A stretch of DNA of 11,283 bases from DAOUFU01 sp034429275 (GCA_034429275.1 DAOUFU010000123.1:1-11283); one strand, 5' to 3'. Counted from the first letter of the stretch, positions 1 through 6,378 are shown. Notes: generated by a model not told the origin, from the letters alone. Numbers and translations: made by a program.

Positions 1-774
1 CGGTGATGCGGGCGCGGCGGCGGTTTGAGCGTGGCGCGCCGCCGACGAGAACGAGGCGCGCGCCATCTGGTTGAGATCGCGCAGCACGTTCAGGAATCGG
101 CGTTCGAGGTCGGTTCCGCGCAGGTCGGCAAGGGCACGGAAGTGCCGCCCCCCGATATAGACAATGAGCGAGCCATCCGACAGGTCGCGGTAGACGCGCA
201 GCAGTTCGATGGAATCGGATGGGGCGTTCTGGTCTGGCGGCAGGGTCATGGTAATGTCCTCAGCAGGTTCAGGGGATTCGGGCACCTCTGCGGAGACAGC
301 CGCTTCCGGGGCTGGGCTGACCGGCTGCGGGGCAGGCGCGGGGATCGGCTGGCGGTGTTCGGCGATGGGCGCAGGCGAGACATGGTCCAGTTCGCCCAGC
401 AGGGCGTCAAAATCGGGCTGGGGCAGGTCGCCCATCAGCAGGTCGAGATCGGGCAGCGGCGCATCTATGGGCGCGCTGCGGGCGGGCGTTGCGGGCGCTT
501 GCTGGGCGGCGGACGCTGCCGCCCACTGGGGATCCACCAGGCCGCGCACAGCCCGGTATACCGAGATGTAGAGCGGCGGCGGGATCGGGCGGCCTTCTTT
601 GGCGGCTTTGCGGCGCTCATTGGAACGGCGGATGATGGCATACATCAGGCCGAGCCACAGGATGGTCAGCGCGCAGACTAACGCAATCAGCCCAAATAAC
701 TGCTGCATAAAGGTATCGGAGTTGGAAGCTTGCTGCGCCAGGACGATCAACCAGCCGGGCAATATCGTGTACAT
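1..774 (-). CDS. Membrane-anchored protein of unknown function (partial, C-terminus beyond window)
   Basis: This open frame runs leftwards from an ATG at 774-772 and is still open at position 1, giving 258 residues without a stop. A good ribosome site (AGGAG) lies about 6 nt before the ATG, which supports this start. Residues 26-48 form one transmembrane helix (LFGLIALVCALTILWLGLMY) followed by a basic stretch (RRSNERRK), so the remainder is probably cytoplasmic. Residues 85-185 are a Pro/Ala-rich acidic linker with two related short motifs, DLLMGDL and DALLGEL. Residues 187-240 look like a small folded domain (VYRDLSDGSLIVYIGG followed by an amphipathic helix). I do not recognise the family and assign no function. 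It starts 58 nt after mutM on the same strand, so it is probably the third gene of that operon. An opposite-strand frame at 25-681 is judged a shadow. Confidence 0.75.
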   Translation of the reverse strand, partial: MYTILPGWLIVLAQQASNSDTFMQQLFGLIALVCALTILWLGLMYAIIRRSNERRKAAKEGRPIPPPLYISVYRAVRGLVDPQWAAASAAQQAPATPARSAPIDAPLPDLDLLMGDLPQPDFDALLGELDHVSPAPIAEHRQPIPAPAPQPVSPAPEAAVSAEVPESPEPAEDITMTLPPDQNAPSDSIELLRVYRDLSDGSLIVYIGGRHFRALADLRGTDLERRFLNVLRDLNQMARASFSSAARHAQTAAAPASP

Positions 775-832
775 GGGCGCTCCTGCAAGACAAAAAAAGT
801 GATACACAACCAGCCAACATGTTTCAGTATCG

Positions 833-1654
833 TTAAGGCGGGCATGTTTGGCAAGTGGGGCACAGGTGAGTTCCCCGCTGGCCCACCACTGTTTTTTCGA
901 TGGGGTGACCGCAGCGCGGGCAGGGCTGGCCGGTCTGCCCATAGGCGCGGAAGGTCGTCTGCGCCGAGCCGCGCGTGCCGTCAGGTTTGCGGTACCAGTT
1001 GACGCTGGCCCCTTCGTGATCGATGCCCGACGCCAGCACCTGGCGGATCGCGGTGTACAGCTGCGCGACCTCATCCGGCGAGAGCGTATTGGCGCGGCGC
1101 AGCGGATGAAGCTGGCTGGTCCACAGCGCCTCGTCCGCGTAGATATTGCCGATGCCCGCGATAAAATGCTGGTCGAGCAGGATCGGTTTGATCGGCCCGC
1201 TGCGCCCGGCCAGGCGCTCGCGGAAGAGGTCGAGCGTGAAGGAGTCGTCGAGCGGCTCCGGCCCCAGGTGCCCCAATACGGCGATCGGGTCTTCCACCAG
1301 CAGCACGCGCCCGAACTTACGGGAATCGGAGAAGCGGAGCTGGTGGGCGTTGTCGAGCTGGAACACCACGCGCACCCAGCGATCTGCCTCGTTCATGGCG
1401 TCGTCGGGCACGACATACAGCCGCCCGGTCATCTTCAGGTGGATGATCAGCGTGTCGGGGTCGAGCGTGATCACGATGTACTTGGCGCGGCGGGCAATGG
1501 CGCGCACCGGCTGCCCGGCGATCCGCGCGGCGGCGAGCGGCAGGTCCGGCGAGAGCGCGCGCGGCCAATCGCAGGTCAGGCCGGTGATGGTGCGCCCGAC
1601 GAGCGGGGCGCGCAGGCCGCGCACAACGGTTTCAACTTCGGGCAGTTCGGGCAT
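833..1654 (-). CDS. mutM: Formamidopyrimidine-DNA glycosylase (Fpg/MutM)
   Basis: This base-excision repair enzyme removes oxidised purines such as 8-oxoguanine and formamidopyrimidines, then nicks the abasic site by beta/delta elimination. The 273-residue length is normal for the family. The protein begins MPELPEVE; after loss of Met, the exposed Pro is the Schiff-base nucleophile, followed by the catalytic Glu. Lys58 (RRAKYI) matches the conserved catalytic lysine. Met75 in HLKMTGRL is the expected lesion-strand intercalation region. GIGNIYADEALW (Asn170) is the family signature. A C-terminal zinc finger is complete: Cys245, Cys248, Cys265, Cys268, with Arg260 in the finger loop. The start is preceded by AAGGAAG about 4 nt upstream. 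It lies 42 nt downstream of a methyltransferase gene in the same direction, probably co-transcribed. All key residues are present, so it should be active. Endonuclease VIII (Nei) is unlikely because the N-terminal PELPEVET and finger pattern are Fpg-type. Confidence 0.97.
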   Translation of the reverse strand: MPELPEVETVVRGLRAPLVGRTITGLTCDWPRALSPDLPLAAARIAGQPVRAIARRAKYIVITLDPDTLIIHLKMTGRLYVVPDDAMNEADRWVRVVFQLDNAHQLRFSDSRKFGRVLLVEDPIAVLGHLGPEPLDDSFTLDLFRERLAGRSGPIKPILLDQHFIAGIGNIYADEALWTSQLHPLRRANTLSPDEVAQLYTAIRQVLASGIDHEGASVNWYRKPDGTRGSAQTTFRAYGQTGQPCPRCGHPIEKTVVGQRGTHLCPTCQTCPP

Positions 1655-1696
1655 GAGCTTCCTTTTCGCCAGCAGAGTGATTACCGTCTTTTCGTT

Positions 1697-2599
1697 TTAT
1701 GCGGGGCGCTGGGCCGCAACTCCCAGCCATTCCGTCGCCGGGTGATAGGGTGCGCCGGCCAGGTCGCTCCAGATGCCGCGCACGGCAAACCCCGCTTTTT
1801 CCAGCACGGCGGTGATGCTTTCGCGGGTGTAATCCACAAACCAGTTGCGATAAACGCTCACTGTGCCGCCGGTGGTGACGACCACGTATTGATCGCAGTG
1901 GGTGCTGGCTTCGGGGTAGTGGAAGCTGCGTTCGAGCACCAGGTGCGGTTCGGGCTTCCAGAAGCCGGAGTCGAGCACCTGCCAGCCGTTCAGTGTGCGG
2001 TAGCGGGCACTGTGGGCGGCGGTGGTGACATCGAAGATGAACCACCCGCCGGGCTGCAACGCGCGATAGACCCGGCGCAGCAGGTCGGCCAGCACGTCGG
2101 GCGCGAAGGTGTTCAGTTCACCGTAGATTTGCAGCGCCAGCGCGTACTGCTCGAAGTCATCCAGCGCCAGGAAGTTCTCGCGGCGGTAGGTGATCACCAG
2201 CCGCTGACGGGCGGCATTCTGCCGCGCATAATCCAGCGAGCGCTGCGAGACATCGATGCCGGTCACGCGCAGCCCGGCCCGCGCCAGCCGCTCGGCGTAC
2301 AGGCCTGGCCCACAGCCGAGATCGAGCACCTGGTCGCCGGGATCGGGCTTGAAGCGGGTGATCAGCCAGCGTACCGTCTGCTCGATGGTGGCCGGGCGAC
2401 GGCTGGCGGCGTCGGTGTCCGGGCTGAGATGGGCGGCCAGCATCCCCTGCGAGATGTGCGGATCGTCCCAGAAGTGCGGCTCGCCGGGCGCGAACAACGG
2501 CGGCGGCTCGCTCAGGCTGCGCAACAGGTCTAGATTGAGCGCGTGCGAAGGGGTGATCAGGGATGGGCGGTCATCCGGTGACGGTGCGGGATGGCTCAT
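1697..2599 (-). CDS. Class I SAM-dependent methyltransferase
   Basis: The 300-residue protein carries a Rossmann-type methyltransferase core. Motif I is VLDLGCGPGLYAERLA (residues 91-106), which binds S-adenosylmethionine. The acidic residue after strand 2 is Asp116 in VTGIDVS. A post-motif strand appears at LQPGGWFIFDV (181-191). The first 70 residues are a Pro-rich extension with FWDDPHIS, and the C-terminal third is a predicted alpha/beta region that would set substrate specificity. The family (Methyltransf_25/11-like) covers small molecules, lipids and quinones, and nothing here fixes the substrate. The ATG at 2599 has only a weak ribosome site (GGACC). It heads a probable operon with mutM 42 nt downstream. 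Reading the opposite strand gives a long frame (848-2533) across this gene and mutM, judged an artefact of high GC. Confidence 0.9.
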   Translation of the reverse strand: MSHPAPSPDDRPSLITPSHALNLDLLRSLSEPPPLFAPGEPHFWDDPHISQGMLAAHLSPDTDAASRRPATIEQTVRWLITRFKPDPGDQVLDLGCGPGLYAERLARAGLRVTGIDVSQRSLDYARQNAARQRLVITYRRENFLALDDFEQYALALQIYGELNTFAPDVLADLLRRVYRALQPGGWFIFDVTTAAHSARYRTLNGWQVLDSGFWKPEPHLVLERSFHYPEASTHCDQYVVVTTGGTVSVYRNWFVDYTRESITAVLEKAGFAVRGIWSDLAGAPYHPATEWLGVAAQRPA

Positions 2600-2638
2600 G
2601 GTCCGGTCCGTTCTGGCTGTGGGCGGAATCTACTTCCG

Positions 2639-2644
2639 AGTGTA
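2639..2644 (-). promoter_or_regulatory. Possible extended -10 promoter for the methyltransferase-mutM operon
   Basis: On the minus strand the sequence TGGTACACT reads as an extended -10 element (TG, one base, then TACACT), about 40 nt before the methyltransferase ATG. No good -35 hexamer is seen 16-18 nt further upstream, so this is a weak assignment. Confidence 0.3.
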
Positions 2645-2701
2645 CCACAGTCCGCCTGTTTGGTGGGGCTGAGAGGACACAAGGGGGGTGCATTCCAAAT
2701 T

Positions 2702-2730
2702 GGGGGCGAAATTGCGAAGACTTCGCCCCC
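2702..2730. other. Hairpin, 9-bp GC-rich stem
   Basis: GGGGGCGAA (2702-2710) pairs perfectly with TTCGCCCCC (2722-2730) across an 11-nt loop. It lies about 100 bp upstream of the leftward methyltransferase and has no run of T on either side. It is therefore not a classical terminator; its role is unknown. Confidence 0.5.
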
Positions 2731-2776
2731 GTCGTGCCTTTTGATAAGGTGAGCGGATAGGGGTGGGCGAACGGCT

Positions 2777-2930
2777 GGCCTCACCCCCGACCTGCGCGCC
2801 TCATGGGAGGCGCCTGGTCTGCCCCCTCTCCGAAAATTTTCGGAGAGGGGGCGAAGCGGCCTGGTTTTGGCCGCGCGGGGGTGAGGCCGGGCACCCCCCA
2901 CAGTCTCATGCCCCGAAAATGGCATACGCC
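2777..2930 (+). repeat. 154-bp cloverleaf palindromic repeat, copy 1
   Basis: This segment is repeated in reverse orientation at 5427-5580 with 5 differences in 154 positions. Its core (2777-2888) has a perfect 12-bp outer stem, GGCCTCACCCCC (2777-2788) with GGGGGTGAGGCC (2877-2888). Inside are three hairpins: a 7-bp stem at 2796-2813, a perfect 32-nt palindrome at 2821-2852, and a 6-bp stem at 2856-2874. A 42-bp tail follows (2889-2930). Four-way folding could occur as a DNA cruciform or in RNA. No transposase lies nearby, so it resembles a non-autonomous palindromic element of the REP or MITE type. A related half copy is at 11195-11262. Confidence 0.9.
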
Positions 2931-2974
2931 CGCGCGCGGGAGGTTTCCACCCGGCGCGCATAGGTCAGGCGTAG

Positions 2975-3003
2975 TTGGTGCGATACGCTAATAGCGGTAC
3001 AAT
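2975..3003 (+). promoter_or_regulatory. Sigma-70-like promoter for the SGNH lipoprotein gene
   Basis: TTGGTG (2975-2980) and TACAAT (2998-3003) are separated by exactly 17 bp, the optimal spacing. The -10 box matches the consensus at 5 of 6 positions. It sits about 78 nt before the lipoprotein ATG at 3081, just beyond repeat copy 1. The gene start has purine-rich stretches (GGGAG, GGGATGG) just upstream that can serve as its ribosome site. Confidence 0.55.
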
Positions 3004-3080
3004 ACCCGCCATTTGCACGCGAACACCAATCGCCGCACGCGCGGCCCCCCGAACAATCACACGTTGGGAGTTGGGATGGT

Positions 3081-5189
3081 ATGCACCGGTATGCGAGTTT
3101 TTTCCTGATCCTGCTGATCGCAGTCCTCGCGGGCTGTAACTTTAACATTGACGATTCCGCGCCCTCGCCCACGCCCGGCACACCCATCGCCTGGGCGACC
3201 GTGTGGACGCCCACCATCACACCGATGTCAACGGCAACGCCGTTTGCATCGGCCACGCCGCCGGTGTCGGAGATACCGCCGGTGTCGGAGATACCGCCAG
3301 CGTCGGAGACACCGCTGGCATCCGAGACTCCGCCGGAGTCGGAGACTCCGCCGGAGTCGGAGACTCCGCAGCCGACCGCCACCTCGACGCCATTCGAGCT
3401 GCCCACCCGCACGCCGACTCCGCTCGCCGCGCTGCCCGAAGCGACTGCGCTGCCCGCCATGCAGGTCTTCACGCCGACTCCACCGCCGACTTTCACCCCG
3501 GCACCGTTTGTCCCGGCGACTGAAGTCGCGTTTGTGCCATCGCCCACCGTGACGCCGATCATCGTGCCCAGCGTGACGCCGATCCCCTACTTCCCGGCCA
3601 TCACCGCGCTGCCCACCCTGACTCCCGCGCCAACCCTGACGCCGATGGTCATCTCGCCGACCCCGGTTCCGGCAGTGACCGGCGTCATCGCGCCGACCAA
3701 CACGCCGATCTACCAGCAGCCGCCCACCTTCACCCCTGCGCCGATCATCACCCTGCCGACCTCGGCCCCGGCAGCAGCCCGAGTCTGTGCCACCTGCGGC
3801 AACCTGCGGCTGCGCGATACGCCGGGCAGCGCCGGATCGGTGATCGCCACGCTGGACGCCCTCACGCCGGTGACCATCATTGGCCGCACGCAGGACAACA
3901 GTTGGGTGCAGATCGTGCTGGTCTCCGGGCTGAGCGGCTGGGTCGCCAGCCAATACCTGGACATCACCATCGACCTGGCGGCGGTCTCGGTGACGGGCAA
4001 TGCCGTCATGCTGCCCACAGCGGTGAGCGCGGTCGTTGTGCCACCGCCTACCACCATTATTTCGGGCGTCTCATCCCACGCGCGCCAGATTTATCTCAAC
4101 GGGCGGGCGATGGGCGTGCGCGGCAACGTCTTCTCGAAAGTGGGCGACAGCATCACCGTCGCGCCCTACTACCTGCACCAGTTCGTCGATGTGTATAACC
4201 TGGCCGACTACAGCTACCTCGCGCCCGCCCTGCGCTTCTTCTATGGGCCGGATGCGACTGGTGGCAACCCCTTCTCGCGCAATTCTCTGGCGGCGGGCAA
4301 CGGCTGGAGCACCGCCACCGTGCTCGACCCCAACTCCGCCGCGCCGGGCATCTGCCAGCCGGGCGAAACCCCGCTGCAATGTGAATACCGAGTCGCCAAG
4401 CCCGCCGTTGCGATCATCATGTTGGGCACCAACGACAGCGGCGGCCTGCCCATCGCCACCTACCGCGCCAACATGCAGCGCATCATCGACATCAGCATCA
4501 GCATGGGCGTGATCCCGGTGCTCAGCACCATCCCCCCGATGCGCTATGAAGCCTCGCGCGATGCGCGCATCGCGGACTACAACGCCGTGATCATTGCGCT
4601 GGCGCGGGCCAACGACATCCCGCTGATCAATTACTGGGCGGCCATGAACGGGCTGCCCAACCAGGGCCTCGCGCCGGACGGCGTGCATCCCAACGGGCAT
4701 CCGAGCGCTTTCAACTGCCACCTGGATGCTGAGCACCTTCAGTATGGCTACCCCATGCGCAACCTGACCACGCTGCAGATGCTGTATGAGCTGTGGCGCC
4801 AGGTGCTCTACGATGGCGCGACCTATGTGCAAAACCCCACCGTGCAGCAGCCCTCTACCGTGCCGACGGCGGCCCCGCCGGATGGCTCGAACGTCCCCAC
4901 CGGCCCGGTGGATACGACGACCTATAGCTGCCCCGGCACGCTGCCCATCCGCCTGACGGTGGGCAGCCAGGGCCGCGTGACGCCCGGCCTGCCGAACAAA
5001 GTGCGCGCCACTCCCTCGATGAGCGCGGCTACTGTGGGCAGCATCCCCGGTGAGGCCACCTTCTCGGTCGTGGGCGGCCCGGTCTGCGCCGATGGCTATA
5101 CCTGGTGGCAGGTGACCTACGAAGGGGTCACCGGCTGGACAGCGCAGGGCGACGCCAGCGAATACTGGGTCGAGCCGATCATCCCGTGA
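3081..5189 (+). CDS. Secreted lipoprotein with SH3-SGNH/GDSL hydrolase-SH3 architecture
   Basis: A 702-residue surface lipoprotein, probably an esterase acting on acyl (often acetyl) groups of cell-wall or extracellular glycan. The N-terminus is a lipoprotein signal: a hydrophobic stretch, then LAGC with lipidated Cys19. Residues 25-233 are a low-complexity Thr/Pro stalk, including six hexapeptide repeats of PPxSEx type and many TPT/TFTPAP units. Residues 235-294 resemble a bacterial SH3 domain (LRLRDTPG...WVQIV...GWV). The hydrolase domain spans about 328-590. Block I is VGDSIT with nucleophile Ser357, block III is GTNDS with Asn451, and block V is DGVHPN with Asp533 and His536, so the catalytic set is complete. 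A second SH3-like domain fills residues 625-702 (KVRATPS...WWQVTYEGVTGWT). SH3-type domains in secreted bacterial proteins commonly bind peptidoglycan or glycans. The true substrate is not shown. It has its own promoter and is bracketed by inverted repeats. Confidence 0.9.
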   Translation: MHRYASFFLILLIAVLAGCNFNIDDSAPSPTPGTPIAWATVWTPTITPMSTATPFASATPPVSEIPPVSEIPPASETPLASETPPESETPPESETPQPTATSTPFELPTRTPTPLAALPEATALPAMQVFTPTPPPTFTPAPFVPATEVAFVPSPTVTPIIVPSVTPIPYFPAITALPTLTPAPTLTPMVISPTPVPAVTGVIAPTNTPIYQQPPTFTPAPIITLPTSAPAAARVCATCGNLRLRDTPGSAGSVIATLDALTPVTIIGRTQDNSWVQIVLVSGLSGWVASQYLDITIDLAAVSVTGNAVMLPTAVSAVVVPPPTTIISGVSSHARQIYLNGRAMGVRGNVFSKVGDSITVAPYYLHQFVDVYNLADYSYLAPALRFFYGPDATGGNPFSRNSLAAGNGWSTATVLDPNSAAPGICQPGETPLQCEYRVAKPAVAIIMLGTNDSGGLPIATYRANMQRIIDISISMGVIPVLSTIPPMRYEASRDARIADYNAVIIALARANDIPLINYWAAMNGLPNQGLAPDGVHPNGHPSAFNCHLDAEHLQYGYPMRNLTTLQMLYELWRQVLYDGATYVQNPTVQQPSTVPTAAPPDGSNVPTGPVDTTTYSCPGTLPIRLTVGSQGRVTPGLPNKVRATPSMSAATVGSIPGEATFSVVGGPVCADGYTWWQVTYEGVTGWTAQGDASEYWVEPIIP
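3258..3365 (+). repeat. Six tandem 18-bp repeats coding a hexapeptide stalk
   Basis: Six consecutive in-frame 18-bp units encode PPVSEI twice, PPASET, PLASET and PPESET twice. The unit pairs 1-2 and 5-6 are identical or nearly so at DNA level, which points to recent slippage or unequal exchange. The repeat lengthens the flexible stalk that would hold the enzyme away from the membrane. Copy number is likely to vary between strains. Confidence 0.9.
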
Positions 5190-5229
5190 GGTGGAACTTT
5201 CACGCGGGATGGGCCTCTCCCTGATGCGC

Positions 5230-5260
5230 GTAGGGGCGGGTATTCGACACCCGCCCTTAC
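5230..5260 (+). terminator. Terminator-like hairpin after the lipoprotein gene
   Basis: GTAGGGGCGGGT (5230-5241) pairs with ACCCGCCCTTAC (5249-5260) over a 7-nt loop, with one G-U wobble. It begins 41 nt after the stop codon at 5189. No T run follows, so it may be a 3'-end stabilising stem or a dispersed palindrome rather than an intrinsic terminator. Confidence 0.45.
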
Positions 5261-5426
5261 CATTGGGCGACAGGCCAGTCACGCCCGGCCTGTGACCGGG
5301 ATCGTTCACCAGGGACCTGGCTCCGATGCGAGCAAAGGTTGGCAGGTCCTCGTTTGGCAAAGTGACAGGGAGGCCAGACTCTCGCTCGAAAGCGCGCTGT
5401 CTGGTTTTGCGTGCGCCGGTGGTTCA

Positions 5427-5580
5427 GGCGTATTCCATTTTCGGGGCATGAGACTGTGGGGGGTGCCCGGCCTCACCCCCGCGCGGCCAAAACCGGGCCG
5501 CTCCGCCCCCTCTCCGAAAATTTTCGGAGAGGGGGCAGACCAAGCGCCTCCCATGAGGCGCGCAGGTCGGGGGTAAGGCC
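5427..5580 (-). repeat. 154-bp cloverleaf palindromic repeat, copy 2 (inverted)
   Basis: Read on the minus strand this copy aligns without gaps to 2777-2930 with 5 substitutions (about 97% identity). The changes fall in a junction (two), a hairpin loop, the outer stem (giving a G-U pair in RNA) and the tail. All three hairpins, including the 32-nt central palindrome, are therefore intact. It lies 237 bp after the lipoprotein gene, so the two copies form an inverted pair around that gene. Confidence 0.9.
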
Positions 5581-5677
5581 GAACTCTCGCGGGTCACGTA
5601 TTTTGATGCAATCACCCTGTGGCTCATCCCTCTAGCGATCTCTAAGAATCCGCGTTACACTAGAAGACGTCGGGAGC

Positions 5678-5765
5678 CACTACCAGGCGAGCGGACTGGT
5701 CAGCAAAAAACCTAGTAGTGTTTTTTCGCTTATTCAAGCCCCAACGAGTGTTTATTCCGCTCGCC
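5678..5765 (+). promoter_or_regulatory. Candidate structured leader or attenuator with pseudoknot
   Basis: A short hairpin ACCAG/CTGGT (5682-5686 with 5696-5700) presents the 9-nt loop GCGAGCGGA, which is fully complementary to TCCGCTCGC at 5756-5764, allowing a loop-distal pseudoknot. Between them AAAAAAC (5705-5711) can pair with GTTTTTT (5720-5726). Alternatively CACTAC (5678-5683) can pair with GTAGTG (5715-5720), placing a stem directly before the run of six T (5721-5726). These mutually exclusive pairings resemble an attenuator, but I match it to no known riboswitch class. It is about 95 nt upstream of the first gene of the polysaccharide cluster. Confidence 0.3.
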
Positions 5766-5787
5766 GACTGTCTGCTGGGGGAACGAT

Positions 5788-5807
5788 CCTGCCGCGCGCG
5801 CGGCAGG
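5788..5807. repeat. Perfect 20-nt palindrome upstream of the glycan cluster
   Basis: CCTGCCGCGCGCGCGGCAGG is identical to its own reverse complement. It lies 52 nt before the ATG at 5860. It could be an operator for a dimeric regulator, an RNA hairpin, or a simple alternating CG tract. No promoter is placed around it firmly enough to choose. Confidence 0.6.
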
Positions 5808-5849
5808 CAAAGGCACAGTCACCAACGCATTGTGTTGTTTACCTGCGAT

Positions 5850-5857
5850 GGAGGGAG
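5850..5857 (+). promoter_or_regulatory. Ribosome binding site fixing the start at 5860
   Basis: GGAGGGAG lies just before the ATG at 5860, with GGAGG ending 5 nt upstream. This favours 5860 over the in-frame TTG at 5830 and over the ATG at 5848, which overlaps the site. Confidence 0.7.
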
Positions 5858-5859
5858 CT

Positions 5860-6378
5860 ATGCCCGACAACCGGTCCACTGAGGTTCAGCGCTTTCGAAA
5901 GGAACAGGGAGCTACCCGGCTCCACCTGCTCACCGTCAATTCGCCGTTTGGCCCCAGTCAAGATCGGTACGTGCTCACCGAACTACCGCACGAGACGTAT
6001 TTGTTCGAGTGCGCCAAGTGTTCGCCGCGTGTGAGCCTGGGATACGGCCAGCTTCACACCGTGTCGCCGGAGACTCTGCGTGCTTTTTTGAATGCAGTCA
6101 GCGAAGCCGAAGACGCCTGGACCCAGATCGAGCCGGACGGCACGCCTGCCGCCGAAAGCGCGTCCTCACGCGAGAGTGCGCCATCGCGTGAGGGCGCGCC
6201 CTCACGTAACGGTGCGCCGGTGGGCCTGCACGATGGCCTGACCATCACCGTCGAAGTGGCCGATTCTGCCGGTTATCGCCGGGCGCGCATCATCGATCCG
6301 GCCCCGGACAGCCCCCAGGCACGCCTGCTGAATGCCTGGCTGCTCGCTTTCCCGCAGGTGCGGCGCGCCCTGCAGTGA
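5860..6378 (+). CDS. Protein of unknown function with CxxC and hexapeptide repeat
   Basis: This 172-residue protein is not recognised. It has no signal peptide or transmembrane segment, so it is probably cytoplasmic. The N-terminal half (residues 17-90) looks like a small folded domain with alternating strands (TRLHLLTVNSPFG, YVLTELP, YLFECAKC) and one CxxC (Cys51, Cys54). A lone CxxC could be redox-active or one half of a metal site. Residues 101-120 are a Ser/Arg/Ala/Pro linker with hexapeptide periodicity (APSREG-like). Residues 120-172 form a second small region ending in an amphipathic helix. The start is chosen for the strong ribosome site at 5850-5857. It ends 23 nt before the glycosyltransferase gene and so probably leads the same operon, which is the only hint at a role. 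Confidence 0.75.
   Translation: MPDNRSTEVQRFRKEQGATRLHLLTVNSPFGPSQDRYVLTELPHETYLFECAKCSPRVSLGYGQLHTVSPETLRAFLNAVSEAEDAWTQIEPDGTPAAESASSRESAPSREGAPSRNGAPVGLHDGLTITVEVADSAGYRRARIIDPAPDSPQARLLNAWLLAFPQVRRALQ
6160..6213 (+). repeat. Three imperfect 18-bp tandem repeats in the coding sequence
   Basis: Three in-frame 18-bp units encode ASSRES, APSREG and APSRNG, followed by AP. The period is the same as in the stalk of the upstream lipoprotein (3258-3365), though the sequence is unrelated. It forms an apparent flexible linker between two halves of the protein. Confidence 0.75.

Larger units (their letters stand above)
2600..3080. other. Divergent intergenic region with promoters and a palindromic repeat
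   Basis: The 481 bp between the leftward methyltransferase and the rightward lipoprotein hold no convincing gene. From left to right there is a weak leftward promoter-like box (2639-2644), a 9-bp hairpin at 2702-2730, the first copy of the 154-bp cloverleaf repeat (2777-2930), and a well-spaced rightward promoter (2975-3003). Short open frames here read through the repeat or antisense to it and are not supported. Confidence 0.7.
5190..5859. other. 670-bp intergenic region rich in inverted repeats
   Basis: No gene is supported here. The region holds, in order: a 12-bp hairpin just after the lipoprotein gene (5230-5260); a 7-bp stem-loop (5270-5293); a broken stem-loop (5374-5404, CCAGAC with GTCTGG) followed by TTTT; repeat copy 2 (5427-5580); a possible structured leader (5678-5765); and a 20-nt palindrome (5788-5807). 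A convincing promoter for the downstream polysaccharide cluster was not found. A TACACT at 5656-5661 is a possible -10 without a matching -35. Confidence 0.7.

Noticed and set aside
25..681. A 218-codon plus-strand open frame at the left end
   Set aside because: The opposite strand is open from 774 to 1 with a good ribosome site, a clear transmembrane helix and a sensible composition; the plus-strand product is Arg/Gly-rich and without pattern.
848..2533. A 561-codon plus-strand open frame
   Set aside because: It lies antisense to mutM and the methyltransferase, both with clear family motifs. The translation shows no domain and looks like a GC-driven shadow.
2763..2963. Similar small peptides encoded by repeat copies 1 and 2 (2763-2963 plus, 5424-5627 minus)
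   Set aside because: They resemble each other only because the repeats are 97% identical. They lack ribosome sites and domains, and the palindromic structure explains the conservation better than coding.
3258..3365. Possible CRISPR-like array
   Set aside because: The 18-bp units are contiguous, in frame with a lipoprotein stalk and have no spacers.
4071..5360. A 429-codon minus-strand open frame
   Set aside because: It covers the catalytic part of the SGNH gene in antisense and extends into non-coding DNA; composition is His/Arg/Gly-rich and no motif is seen.
5830..5862. TTG start at 5830 for the 172-residue protein
   Set aside because: It would add ten residues with no ribosome site; the ATG at 5860 has GGAGGGAG immediately upstream.
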